Shown: piece by piece, positions 1 through 15,000 of the stretch
How the letters are laid out: each line of letters starts with the position of its first letter
Numbering within the stretch: position 1 is the first letter of the stretch
Assembly (NCBI GenBank): GCA_963082875.1
Contig: OY720102.1
Location: 868,001 to 932,000, forward strand
Direction of reading: 5' to 3'
Length of the DNA stretch: 64,000 nucleotides
DNA from: Corella eumyota
Lineage: Eukaryota; Chordata; Ascidiacea; Phlebobranchia; Corellidae
Notes under the pieces: generated by a model
The model's database searches: none
Told to the model about the DNA's origin: nothing
Seen by the model: only the letters and a program-made list of their open reading frames with translations
Program-made: the position numbers and the translations under genes

Positions 1-3000
1 TTTATATAAAGCGGTAAAGTAGAAATATATATGTGAAAGGTATAGTTTATATTAAATAATCAAATACCCAAGAAAAAATATGATATATTAACCATTTTAA
101 TGTGATGTAAATTAGAGTAAGACCACATATATAAAGCAAAAGAGTCTTAATTCCTAGTAAAATATGTTAACGAACTTTCAAATAACTAGTTCCATGTTAA
201 TGTTTAGGCCTATATACAAGTGTTATAGGCACAAAAAATTACCATAAAATCCAATCAAGATGACAATAATATAATAGGTAAGTGATGTAAAAAATAATAT
301 AATCCATTTAACTTTAGTTCATGGTATAACAGCACTAATGACAACTAACAACTTACCTTTAAAATGACTGGTAAGTGTCGGGTTAAAGCTTCACCAGCAA
401 CAGAAGATAGGAAAGCTAGAACTTCGGTGTTAACTGGAGGTTCAATTAACTGAAAAAAAGTGTTTTTAGAGAACAGTATATTAATTATTTTAACTTTAAA
501 TGGTGAATTAAAAGGAAAATCTTAACCCCTGATTATATTATTGTACTTACAATATGCCATTCTAATAGGAGTACAATTACTTAATAAATACAGTGGCATA
601 AAAATCATAAATATTAGAAAACATTATTTATTCAACATAGAAATCATATATATTTACCTTAGGAACAATAAAAGGCAGAACCACTCTTCCTTTGACCGAA
701 ATTATTTGTCTTAAACCATCAACAGCAAATTCTGACGTCTCTTCATTTTCTAACATTGAAAAAAATAATTTAGTTCCAATTTGAAATAAAATGGTAATCT
801 GGTTAGAGTGTAGTGAGAACATTTTTACACTGCATGTTGTTCTGGGTTTGATTCTCACTGCATCTATGCTGTAGTGCCCTAAGCCAGCACTTAATCAGCA
901 GATAAATTATCGGGCAATTATGATCTATAATATCCCAAACTGTCAAAGTCAACTTAAGACTGGGTCGTGGTAACAAAGTCTTGTTTAGGCTGTGAAGTCA
1001 ACCTTTCCACATCGAGGATAAAGATATATCTAAATAAAGTCAACAGCTTAAATCTACTCACTAAGTTGTCTGAGTAAAGTTGGTAATATCTCATCCAGAG
1101 CTTGAACCCCGATGGTCGAATGTAAATGTTCAAAAGTTGTAGCAGCAGCTAACCTCACTTCAGCCTGGGAGTCACATAAAGCTAGTTGAACTGTGGGTAC
1201 CAAATTGTCAGTAAAACCATATATCTGAAAAGAAAGTAATAGTATTTAAACTACCTTTTTCAAATATTTTTTTTAGATCACTTTTCTGACCTAATCATAG
1301 AGTATCATCAGTTACCCCAACCCAATCTCAAGTTGCTTTTGGCAGTTTGAAATATTATAGATTACAATTGCTTATTAATTAAGCTACCAAATAAGTGTTG
1401 GCTCAGCAGGAGTTTATACCGTTTATAGCGCCTTACTCAAGGGTCCTACAGCATGAGATCAGTGGATATCAAACCCAGTTCTTTATGTAAGGAAGCCTAG
1501 TGTTCTGACCACTACACCATGCTACCAGTATAGTTGAACTTAAAAGCATCAAAATCGTTTTTTAAATTCCCAAATTAACTGAATATACATACACAAAACA
1601 TCACTTAAACCCTTGTCTGGTATCCCATATCAAATAAATTTTAACTACAACACTTACATTCTTATCAACTATAATGACTTTTAACTTTACTAATAAAACA
1701 ACAATATAATACATGCAAATATTAAGACCAATATTTATAACTTAAGATATAAGTTCTATTAAGGTTGCTTAGCAACAACCATAACTCACCGCATCCTTGG
1801 AGCAGCTCTTAATGATCTCGGTCAACCCGATGCAGACTCCCTGCCTCTGTAAAGCATCCTCTGAATCCAGTCCTCGCTCCAGAATGGGGATTAGCTCCGG
1901 CAACATCCTTTCTCCTAGCTTGCGAACAATGTCGCCAAGAGTTTTAGCTGCAATCTGAAGAATTTATAAAGTGAATTTAAAAAAAAAATATTTAACCCTT
2001 TTATATTAAGCAATTATACCAACAAATCTATTACAAAAATGAACACTTTAGTTCTGTTTTAATAGAATAGGGTTTAAGTAAACTGCAACAGATTTTATAG
2101 TTTACAACATCCATTAAAATAGGTTCTCTGTTCGATTGCGAATGCTTTAATTCTACAGCGCTTTTAAGTAAAGTGCTATAAACAATATAAACTCCTGCTA
2201 AGCCAAAAAAAAACAATCAGCATATTAATTATTGGGCAACTATCACAAACTGGCAAAGGCAACTTGAGACTGGGTTGGGGTAACAAATGTTACTCTATGT
2301 TTAAGTTGTGAAATCGACCTTCCAACATTTAAAGGATAACTTAACAAGATAACCACAAACCTGTCTTTTATCATACACAGAAGAAGCCAAACAACCCAGC
2401 AACAACTTAAACAAAGTTGGGAGGATTTCCCTCAATATTCTCGGTGTATTTGGAACAATTATCTTCCACACATGAAGGGCAGATTGCCTCACATTGAGAG
2501 CTATATCGCATCGTCCCATGTATAACCCAGATAAAACTAAATCTCTGCGGTCCTGGCCTAAAGTCTCAATTAATGCCTGAAATATAAAAATAATTATAAT
2601 TTTTGTAAAAAATAAAAAATTGTTAAAAATAATCAAACTAGTCAATTATTATGATATTAATTCTATCACATATTTATAGTAGTAAGGGTATTATTCAATG
2701 GGTTAAAAAATTTTTACTTCTGGTAAATTTAAACTGTTTTTAAATTCAAGATTGTTAGCTGATTTAAACATTAAGGATTATAAATATAGATAATGACATC
2801 ATAGATATGTTTTCACATTATACATATATAACAGAAAAACTCAAATTAAATACAAAATTATATTTTTTTACATACTATAGCAAAATTTGAACTGTTTTAA
2901 AATATAGAATGACTAGCCACTTTTATTTAAATAATCTAAGCGTTTGATGTAAATAAATGAGGATTATGACATCACCTTGAAGCCCTCTTGTGTCCCAAAG

Positions 3001-6000
3001 TTGTCATCTTCCTCCCCCGTTGAACTCATCTTCCCAGTAACCCCAGTGATGTGGTACAACAAGTCTCCTAACAACTGGATCGAACTTAACCTAAAGGAAA
3101 ATACATTACATTACCCATATACATTTTTCATATAAGTTAAAGCTAAGTTACATTACCCATATACATTTTACATATAATTCAAATCTAAGTTACATTGGTA
3201 AAAATGTTACAAGTTTATAGCATTCAATTTTTAAACTAGTCTAAGAGCATCATTTTATGGTGAAAGGTTTTATATTTTTTTGGGATAGGGTGTGCTGTTA
3301 TGACATGTTTAAACTATTTGTAACCCTGGGCTTAAGGGCGAATAGTATAGTAATTTATTTATACCTATAATTGATTTATACCTGTAATTGATTTATACCT
3401 CTAATTTATACCTATAATAGTATAGGCTCAAGGGTGAATAGTCAAGGGCGAATAGTGTGGCATTAAAGCATTAATAGTGTGGCATCAAAGTAAGAAGCTT
3501 TAAACTTCTGCTGAGCCAGCACTTAATCAGCAGCTTAATTATCAGGCAATCATAATTAATATTATTCTAAACTGCTAAAGTTAACTTGAGACTGGGTCAG
3601 AGTAACTGATGTTACTTTATGTTTAGGTCATGCATTCGATCTTCCCACATCAAGGATAAACAAATATAAATACAAAATAATAAATAAATTATCCAACCTT
3701 ATCCTCCAATTGTCATCAAACAATCCCTTCTCAATCTGTGGAAGTAAAACCTCGATGGCAGTCTCAGCGAACATTGTAATAATTCGTTGTCCAGCACATA
3801 AAGCTGTCTCTCTCACAAACTCACTCTCATCTGCTAGTGCCTGCAAGTATGATGTCATAAAAAGGTCATTATTTTATATTTATTTATCCTTAATGTGAAA
3901 AGGTAAACTCCATGATCTAAACATAGAGTAACATCAGTTACCCCAACCCAGTCTCGAGTTGCCTGTGGCAGTTTGGGATATTATAGATTATAATGGCTCA
4001 GTAATTAAACTGCTGATAAAGTGCTGGCTAAGCAGAAGTTTATACCGTTTATAGCGCCTCACTCGAGACGCTACAGCAAGAGAGCAGTGGAAATAGAACC
4101 CAGGACCTCATGTAGTAAAGCCAAGTGTTCTTACTACTACACCAAGCTGCTGGTTTTTCCAAGAAACACTACTTTTTTGTTTTTAGCCATAATTTTAAAA
4201 GTAATATAAAGCCTACCTGTAGAATAGGCTTCAAAACATCCCCAATATAAGGCACAAAATCCTCCCCAAAAGTATGGGGCAAATACACAAACAACATAAT
4301 ATACCCATCCCTAACATGGGGTAGTATATTGTCAGAGTTTGCTGTTTTTATTATTTCTGGTAGAAGGTTCGCTAACTTGGTGCGGCCAAATGAGGCAAGC
4401 ATTTCACTTAATCCTTGCGCAGCACCAGACCTAGATAAACAATATTAAATTTAATACAACACCTAGATAGAATAAAACTAAATATACTGAACTTATAACT
4501 ATGTTATAGGCACACAAAGTGAATAAGACTGTTGTTGGTGGTGCTTGGGTAAATTATCAAGACCAAATATTAGTTAAGAGTTGCAACCATATCATGACAA
4601 TTAAACTTTGTCTGTAGGGCAATATTGACTACTATGTTACAGACTGTAAAATACAGGCTCTAATTTGGTACAGTTCATGTAATGCATTAAACAGAGCATA
4701 CCATGCACTGTAGCAAACTACAATTTAAATTCCTAGGTTTGATTCTTACCACTGGCAAGTTTATTCCCCTTTAAAATTATTCAAAACTGAGATAAGCAAA
4801 TTTCAACAAAAAAATTAATAAATTAATAAAGAAAATCTCTATCCCCACCTATCCACTGAACTCTGCTCAGAGGTTAACTTCTCCATCAACCAGGGCATCA
4901 GCTCCTCAAACTGGGTCTCACCCGTGCCCCTAACCATTGCCCCCAGTGCCTTTGCAGCTATCCCCCTCACCTCAGGTACAGGGTCAAGCAAGGTGTTTTT
5001 TAACCCAGGGATTATACCAGCAAGATAGGGTTCCAAGTCCTAAGAAAAATTAAAAGTATTCAAGATACAGTTAATTTAAAATATTTAAAAAAAAACTAAT
5101 TTAATCATTTTATAACTAATTGAATTAAAGTTAAAAATAATAATAAAAATGATAAAAAATAATAAAACAAAAGTCAAAAAATTTAATTTAAAACTTCTGC
5201 TGATCCAGCACTTAACCAGCAGCATAATTACCGGGCAATTATAATCTATAATAATATCCCAAACTGCCACAGGCAACTTGAGGTCAGGGTAACTGATGTT
5301 ACTCTATGTTTAGGTTGTGAAGTCAACCTTCCCACATTGAGAATGAATAATTTTGAACAAAAAATACTAACTCTACAAACTAACAACAACAGTGTTTACC
5401 TTCTGATCAGTAAGTGAGTACATATTTCCAATAATTTGAGCGGCCATCTTCCTAGTGTCGGTGGATCGATCCTGGAAAGCTCGTTGTACAACTGGGAGGA
5501 CCAGGGCTAAGGAGGGGGCATCAATAAAGTGAACGAATCTGAAAAAAAAATGGTAACTAATTAAAAAATATTTATTATGAATTAATTTTTAGAAAAGTAT
5601 AAAAAAGGTAATTAGTTGAAAAATAAAAAATAGCTACAATTATTAATTAATTATTAATCAGGTTATAAAAATAGCTATAAAAAATCAAAAATAAATTAAT
5701 TAGTCAATTAATTAATTAATAATTATAAAATGAACACTAAATATAACCAAGTTTTTTTTTTAACTTATAAAATAAAATATATCCATAAAAAATTATAGAT
5801 TATTAGGCATGTTAAAAAAACACATAGTTTTAAAACAGCCTTTACTATTGTTTAGAATACAACATTGTAGAAAAACATTTGTGTTACTTGGTGTTGAGTA
5901 ACGTCTGCAAACACTTGGAAGTCCTCTGAGCTGGGTTACTCAACGCTGCCAATAAAATATCAGAGATTGCTTGAATCTCAGGATTCCTTATAACCGAACC

Positions 6001-9000
6001 AATCTGCTTCAATGCCTGCTGACCTGTCGTATTTTAAAACAGTGTAATTATTAATTAATTGTTTAATTATGCAATTTATAATTAATAAACTAAGTAACCC
6101 ACCTGCTTTCTGTACTTTAGGATGAGAATCAGTCAGAACTTCACATAACTTTGGCACAATGCTAGGAAGACAAGCTGAGAGTTGTTTAGGAGCACAGAAG
6201 GCCATTGCACCAAGTAACTCCGCTGAACCAGTCTAAATGTTGTTAATAGTAATAATAAGAACAATGTTGTAATACCAAACTTAGGAAAAGATACCTTTTT
6301 TATTTTGTAAACAAAAAATGGTTAACATTAGAGTTACTATGAGCAGTTAAAAATTAAAAAAAAACACCTTAAAAATTATATAAATTTAAAATTACTAACA
6401 TATAGGTATAACAAACCTACCAAAAAACATATTTACCTTAAAAATAAACCAATTTACTCAAAGAATATATAGACTATCAAGTTTAGATAGTGAAATTAAT
6501 GTCATAACAAAACTCTTGCATTATTTAGGTTTAATTTATTTTTAATGCTTATACTTTAGTTCTCCAAGAGTCCTCAGTATGCAAAGCTTTTAACAAAGAA
6601 GGAAGAACCATTCGAACTCCATGAGCACTCAGATTCCTCATCACAGCTCTTGCAGTATTGTCTGCTGCCTGGAGTGTAAAAAAACAAATTAATTTATCGA
6701 AAGGTTTATTAAAATTTTTTTAATGAGAACATTGTAGTCAGGCACAATTGTTTCTTTTACATAAAAAGTTTTTTTTTTGACTGAATTTTTTATATTAAGC
6801 AAGCTAAATATAATAGAGCTAGAGTGCCCACAAATAAAAATAATTTTTGTTTGTAGAGCGCATGTAAATTAATGCTGTCAAATTTTAGATTAAGAATTAC
6901 AACCATATTACAACAATTTAAAATCTCAACCATAGGCAGGTTATCAATTAGAGTAAAAAATTAAAATAATACTTTTACCTAACCAATAATCATAAACTTT
7001 AAATATTCACAAAATTTCGAAACAGGTGTTGTTACCTCTCTGACATACTGATTTCCATCTCCGAAACAGAGCAGCAAATGTGGCAGAACGTGAACAATGT
7101 ACGGCTCAAACAGGCGACCTAACATGCCACAAAACATCTCAAATGCCATCAAAGCTCCCTCCCTATGTCTGTAAGAAAATAAAGAATTAAAAAAATTAGA
7201 ATATTTTTTAAAGTAAGTAAATGAAGGTTATACCAATTTTTTAATATAGGATTTTTTAAATATAATAAGTACTACTAATTGGTGTAGTGGTCAGAACGCT
7301 TTACTACATGAAGTCCTAGGTTCGATCTCCATTGCCTACATGTTGTAGCACCCTGCGCTATATAAAGCTATAAACAGTATGAACTCCAGCTGAGCCAGCA
7401 ATTAATTAACAGATTAATTATCAGGCAATTATAATCAATAATATCCCAAACTGGCACAGACAACTCGACACTGGGTCAGGGTAACTGATGTTACTCTATG
7501 TTTAAGTTGTAAAGTCGACCCTTCCTCTTCAAGGTTAAATATTGTAAAAAAAAAGGCAATATATAAACCTGAAATTCTTCTTGTTCTGTACAGCTTCAAT
7601 TAATTTGCTCATAATATCAAGTTGTTTAAAAGAAACAATTCCTAATCCTTTAACCATACCAGCCAACCCATAAGCAGCTCCTATATAGAAAAAATGATAG
7701 TAGTTAAAATGGTAAAGTTAAACATAAAAAAGTTGATTTTGAAGGCCAATTCATTTCATATATAGCAAATGAATAAGTGTCACAATATAAAACTTAACAC
7801 ATGGAGTATTTAAGTAAAAATAACACAATGTAAAATAACATCTCAAAATTAAAATATATATTAATTAATTACACTTAACTGGTAGTTGGTTTAAAAATAA
7901 AATTTTTATCTATGTGATAAATATATAGCATGTGTTCTAAGTGGTTTTTTAAAAGGATATTTCTATTTACAGCCAACTAGACTGATACTTATTTAATTTT
8001 AAGAGGTTATGTTTAATGTATTATGTTTAATATTTATAAATAACATATGTTAGTGGTCATAATATTAAAATTTTACACTAGTTTTACTGATATAAATACT
8101 GAAATTAGACTTTTCATGAATGTATTAATGTACTGTATGCGTTTTTGGTATCATTTTAAAGGACGTTTCTATTTACGGCCTACTAGATTGATACTAATAT
8201 AGTATCCAACAGCTTAATTTTAGAATTTACCTTTTCTTTCCCCATATTTCTCCGAATCCACCAATATAACCAACAACTTCTTCACAATATCGGGAGCATC
8301 CTTCTTGATGGAGGGAACTAATGCTGGAAGACAATTTGCAACCGCCTCCTGGACCTAAAACAATAAAAGATATAACATTAGAAACAATTTAAGAAACTAT
8401 TTTAGGATAAAGTTAAGATACAAGATATCCTTATTAACACTCATCAAGATAAGATAGGCTTACTTAGATTTAAAATAGGGAAGATTTATATTTAATTTTA
8501 GGAACAGTTTATAATCCAAGATTGGTTAAATTAATTCTTCAGCATGGTGTAATTAACTAAGTAACATCAGTATCAAATAAGGCAATATTGTATATACAAT
8601 AAACCATGAGTTTGGGCAAAAGGTCGATAATTAAACATCACTAATATACTTAAGTCAATTGCGTCAAAAATCAAAAAAAATTATATCAAACTGTGTTTAC
8701 AATGCTTAGTTTAAAAACCAAGTTATATGTGAACATTTAAATAAAATAAGCTTACTCATAATGTCAAGTTAGATTAAAAATTACAGCAATATAAATACAA
8801 CAAATTAAGTCAATATTATCTTCATTTACAACAACTCAAGACTAAATAAATGTAACCAAAATTGAACAAAATGAAGTCAAAATATATAAAAATGTACAAG
8901 CATTTGCCATCATTTAACCCCTTAAAATCCAAACTACAAACCTCTTGTGAAGGTGTTGATAACGTCTCAGTTAGTTTAGCAACAATTGGTTTCACTTTAG

Positions 9001-12000
9001 GATTATCCCGATCTAAATGCCGAGCTAGAGTACCAAGTAACACCACAACACTTTGGCGAATTGTATCATACCTTTCTGAAGTTGGTGCCTATGACATTTA
9101 AACTGGTTTACTTTTACAATAATTTAAATTTTTTCAAATTTATATATATTTTTATCCTCGATGTGGGAAGGTCGAGTGCGCGACTTAAACATCGAGTAAC
9201 ATCAGATACTCCGACCCAGTCTCGAGTTGCCTGTGGCAGTTTGGATTAAACTGCTGTTTGTGGTGTGTAGGTAAATTATCGCAGGCAAATATTAGATAAA
9301 AGTTGTGACCATATTACGACAAATACAATCTGATTATAGGGGGGCTATCAGCTAGTTTGCATTATTTAAGAATGGGTTAAAGTAACTAAGTTTACCTACA
9401 CATAAGAAATATTTAAAGAAAAGGTAAATTTTAAACAGAATAAAATCATTTTCTTACATTCTTAAGGAATTCTTCAAACACGCTTAATAATTCCTCTGTG
9501 CAAACTTTCCCATGATCATTAACTGCTTGTAACGCTGCATCCAACATGAGAGAACGAACCTAAGTTAATTAAAAAAACAATTATTATATCAAAACTAAGT
9601 CAAACCTAATTAAAATGACCATATTTTGTATCTGTATTTGTTTATTATTGGTGAAAACTTTACGGCCTAAACACAGAGTAACATCAGTTACTTGGCCAGG
9701 TTTTGAGTTGTCTTTGGCCTTTTTTTTAAGCAAAGTTAAAAAAATTGCTTAATTATTAATCTGCTGATTGGTTTTAGGCTCAGTAGAAGCCAAACACAGC
9801 AACTTAACAAAAGAAACTACAGCATTGAAGCAGTGGGTATTAAACACGGGATCTTTTGTACTCAAGCCAAGTGTTTTAAGGACTTTAACATGCAAGTTTT
9901 TGTACGAGTATAAAACCTGTATTCAATTTTTTTTAATTTGCTGTTACCAAAGTTTACTTAAAAAAGCAACAAATATCCTTTAACTTAATTGAAAAATAAA
10001 ATTCTTTCTTAAAAGAATTTTTTTACCTCAGGATGTCGATCTCCCAATGCATCCGGAACAAAGAAAGAAAACAACTTCCCAACTTGATCATCTGGAAGGA
10101 TGGAGGACAACTGGAGGAGGGAGTGGGAGACCCCGATGCGAGCTTGGTATTCATCCGGAGGACTTTCCTGGATCACTCTTCCAAGATGATCCATAACTGG
10201 AGGTGGTCTCTAAAAAAGTTAAAATTTCAAAATTATTTTAATAATTTTTTTAACTATTTTAATTGATTTAAGAAACACTTTAAATTTTTACCCTATAGTT
10301 ACTTATTCTTATGACCTATAGATTAACATCACTTACCCCAACCCAGTCTCGAGTTACCTGTGGCAGTTTGGGATACTATAGATTATAATTGCCCGATAAT
10401 TATTCTGCTGATTAAGTGCTGACTCAGCAGGAGTTTATATCGTTTATATCGCTTTACTCAAGGGCGCTGAAGCATAAAAGCACTGAAGATTGAAGATGTT
10501 TAAACACAAAATTAATATTTTTCTTCAGTCTGCTTCAACTGGAAAAAAACTTTTTAAAACAAAATTATCATCATTTATTTAATATTCGAACAACTTACAT
10601 CCAACTTCCTGTTATAAAGATCAATAAGCTGAGTAAGAAGAAGTGAAACTTGATCTTGGTGCAAACTCAAAACTCCTTTAAGAGCTTGAGCTGCCGAGTT
10701 CTGAATAACTGGTTCATGATATTGGATGTCATCCTAAAAAACAATTTACAAGATTATTATCTAAGGTAACTGAATTCAAAAAGTGAAAATTAATGTTTGT
10801 GAAATGATTTAAATTGTATTGAAATGTGTGCGAAGATAGTATCAAAAATCTGTTAATAAGTCAATATGTAATCTACTGTATATTTAAAGTGTTGAAATTT
10901 AACATTGCTTACAACTTTGGCTCTAAGCAACATATATGTTATTTTGGTATTAATGTTTCATTGCAAATACTTTCAATTTTAAATAACTTTTAGATAAAAT
11001 GATATACTAATAAGAAATATAAAATACATCACTTGGCTTTACTACATGAGGTCCTGGGTTCGATCCCACTTGCTCTTATGTAAGACTATAAGTAAGCGGC
11101 CTGATTATCGGCCAATTAAAATCTACAATACCCCAAACTGCCGAAGGCAACTTAAGATTGGGCGAGAGTAACTAAAGTTACTCTATGTTTAGGCTATGAA
11201 GTCAACCTTTTCACATCAAGAATAAATAAAAAATTTCTTACCAGAATGTTGTCTAACAACGAAGTCTCCACTTGGTATTCTAACTCTATCCACAGATCAT
11301 CAGCCAACTGTCTGTTCATCTCATCAACATCATGCTTAGCTACCCATGCACGATGCATGACCTCTAAGCTTACTGGTGACCTTAAGATGATGTCGCCCAA
11401 AATTTTAAGTCCCTGCATAACAAAAATTATAAATTAAAAAATTGATTTTACAAACAGCTGATGTAACAGGTTTGTGACCAACCTTTAGTGCTGCACCACG
11501 AAGAGTAGCGACCGGTGATAACAGTGCCTCAAGTAAAACTCTAATTTCTTCAACACTTGCTTCTGATACTCTACAAAAAAAACAAAAAAAAATTTACATT
11601 TTGCCTAAAATTAGACAACAGAAACTGGGCATGATCTTTAACAATTTTAAGCTCTAATGCCATATCAAATAGGTCTGGATAAAAAAGTTTTAAGTATTTA
11701 TTTAACCTAAATGTGTATTGGCCTCACTTTAAAACCTAAACAAAGAACAACATGTGTTACTCTAACCCAGTCAGTCTCGAGTTGACTTTGCCAGTTATTA
11801 AAAAAAATTTGTGAAAACATTGCCCAATAGTTAATCTGTTCAATGAAATCCTACCAATGATCTCATGTTGTGAAGTCAAGTGTTCCAACCAGTAACCACT
11901 ACATCATATAACCAGTTTTATTTTACATATTTAACCCAATCCTTACCCTATAACTTGGGTCCCAGCTTCACAAGTTGCCAACAAAACTTCCTGAGCCAAA

Positions 12001-15000
12001 ACCTGAACTTGGACCAAACTTGTTCCAATCAGTTGACACGACGTCCTTAGAACTTGCTCTCTCGGGAGAATATTTGCTGCATCATCATCGTTATATTGCT
12101 TACGAACATGACTCAGCATGATTTGAAGTGTTGAGCACATGATGTCGACGTCGCCGTTGACAACGGTTCCTGTACCCTTTAAAAGTTGTTGGAGGAATGG
12201 GAAAATAAAAGCAAAGAAAGCAGCAGTTTGTGGGTCTGAAAATTATTAAAAAAATCAGTTTTTAAATAACATCAGGGAACGAAATAACGGGTCGCTATTT
12301 GCTAAAAGCGAATCGTTTTTTAAAATTAGCGAATCGTTTTTTACAAATATATTAGAAATAGCGAATCAACAAAAAAAGGTTCAGGCAGTGATAAAACTCT
12401 CGTGTATATTTTTACGATCTATTTTACACCGATTTCACACTAATTTAATTACATCATCATAATCCTGCGTAAATGTAGGTTACTATAGGGCATTTAATAA
12501 CAATAACTTTCCATGTTTTGGCAATGCGTAAATTTCGCTCCCGAGATCGTTCAGTTTTTTTTTTTTTTAAATGCATAACACAGCCTTAAAAGAATTAAAA
12601 ATGTTTCGTTTTTCGTGCAAAATATTCTTAACAATTGTTTAACAATAAGTTACGTTTTAAAAATGCCACGCAACCAAGTGTTACAAAAAAACGCGTCAAG
12701 TGTTACGAAAAAACGAAGATTATGACTTGAACCTAATAATTACTATAAAAATGCGACCTCATTTTTAGCGAATCGTTTTTTAAACGTTAATTCAGACCCT
12801 GAACATATTATCTAACTTACAAGAAAAAAAAGGTAATCTAAATTTCTCTGCCCCCATTTTACACATAATCATGCATAAAATCTTTATATAATGGAGCTCG
12901 ATAGATAATAAATATTTATGTGCAATTTAAAGGCTTACAAAATAAACAAAACTGAGCGCAAGTAAAATGTCATGGTCAAATATTAGTTGAGAGTTGTGAC
13001 CATATTACAACAATTAAAATGCCAACCGTAGGGCGGGCTATCCACTAGTTAGTTATAAATAAATAACTTTAAACCATTTGTTGCGTTGTAAAACACCATA
13101 AATTGAAACTAAAAATTTAGTATTTAAAATTCAATAACTTTACTTGATTTAAGTTGTTTGTTGAGCAGTTTCACAATCCTTACAACAGAGGTCTCTAACT
13201 TTTCATCGCACCAATTAACATCAACATCCATGGAAGGTTGCAGCATCCTTAGAGTAGCATAACTGCATTGTAAACCTGGAAAATACAATATATGTAAATA
13301 GTCAAAAAAAAGTTTAAAAATTGACAATTTAAAAATAGTATTTATATTTTATGATACAATGGCCAACAGCATAATGAATTGAATAAAAGTGGTATAAATA
13401 AAGTCCATCTAAATGTATACTAATACCTAAATATCAAATAACATCCTTTAATTAAACACTTAAGTCTGTCTTTTATATATTTATTGTTCTCGATGTGAGG
13501 AGAAAAACCTAAACATTACACCGACCCAGTCTTAAGTTGCCTAATTGCCTGGTAATTAAATTGCTGATTAAGTGCTGGCTCAGCAGAAGTTTATACCAGT
13601 TATAGTGCCTTACTCAAGGACGCTACATCATAAGATTACTTGAATGAAAGTAGTGAGGATCAAACCAAGTACCTCATGTAGTGAAGCCAAGTTTTATGAC
13701 CCTTATACCACTTACCTCTAAGTTAAACAGAAAACATTAATATTAACAAACCTATTTTATTGAAATTTTCAGGAGTCATAATATTGTTTAAAAACACAAA
13801 CAGATCCTGACATCTTCTTGAAGCTAGAGGTGAGGATAAAGTGAATAAAAGTGGTTTAATGAGCATCACCAGGTGGCCTGAAAGATCACTTGTGAGGTCA
13901 TAATTCTTCATAGCAGATGACAAAACATCACACATCGAGTTAAACTTGGTGTTCAACTAAAAAATCAAAATTTCAATTTAAAATTATCTTATAATTTAAG
14001 GCTAGATTTTTATTTTAGACAAACTCTTGGATAATAAGAAAGTTATTCATAGGATGGCCCTGGGTTTGATTCTCACTGCTCTCATGCTGTAGCGCCCCTG
14101 CGTAAGGTCGTATCAACGGTATGAACTCCTACTGAGTCGGCACTTAATCAGCAGCATAATTATCGGGCAATTATAATCTATAATATCCCAGACTGCCACA
14201 GGCAACTTAAGACTGGGTTGGAGTAAATGATGTTACTCTATGTTTAGGTCGTAAAGTAGACCTTCCCACATTAAGGATAAATAAATACAAAAAAATGACA
14301 GATTTGGCAAAAAGAAATTTAAGTTCAAATATTAAATCACAAACCTTTAGTAAATTATTCCTGATGACCTTTTCCTTCTCTAGTTCAAGGTCAACCAATT
14401 CCCGCTGTTTTTTGTTTAAATTAGGGGGTATTTGGGGGGTGAGTTTTACCCCACCCCCCTGTATTGCCCCTCCACCTGAGTCCCCCTTTTTTAATAGCTC
14501 CCTAAAAAATTTAATATTTAAAATTTTTTTTTAAATTGATGGTATAAAAATATAAAATATTATAAGTTAATTTCCAATATCCTATTTTTGATCTAATTAA
14601 AAGTTAAAATTTCTCTTTAGGCTGTGTATGCCAAGCAAAAGACCAACTTTATAGCTAAAACATAGATAACAAAGTTGAAAACCCAACATTACCCCGCAAA
14701 TTTGTTATCTAATTAGAAAAATCCTAGTAAAAAAGCTAATTTTAGCACATTGATAGTGTATTAGGACTTAGTTAAATTAAGTAGCAGTTAAATAAAGTAG
14801 CAAAAATGCTTCACTTTAGCCACTACCATATATAGAAGCAGTGAATATATATTTGTACTTCCTTGGGTCACGATAAAAATACAGTTTAAATACCTTACTA
14901 ATTATGCCAGAGAGCCCTGTAATTTACTTGAATAAATAAGAATACTATAAACCCACCTTTTTAGTTCTTCTCCCATCATTTGTTCCTTGTATGAATAAGC

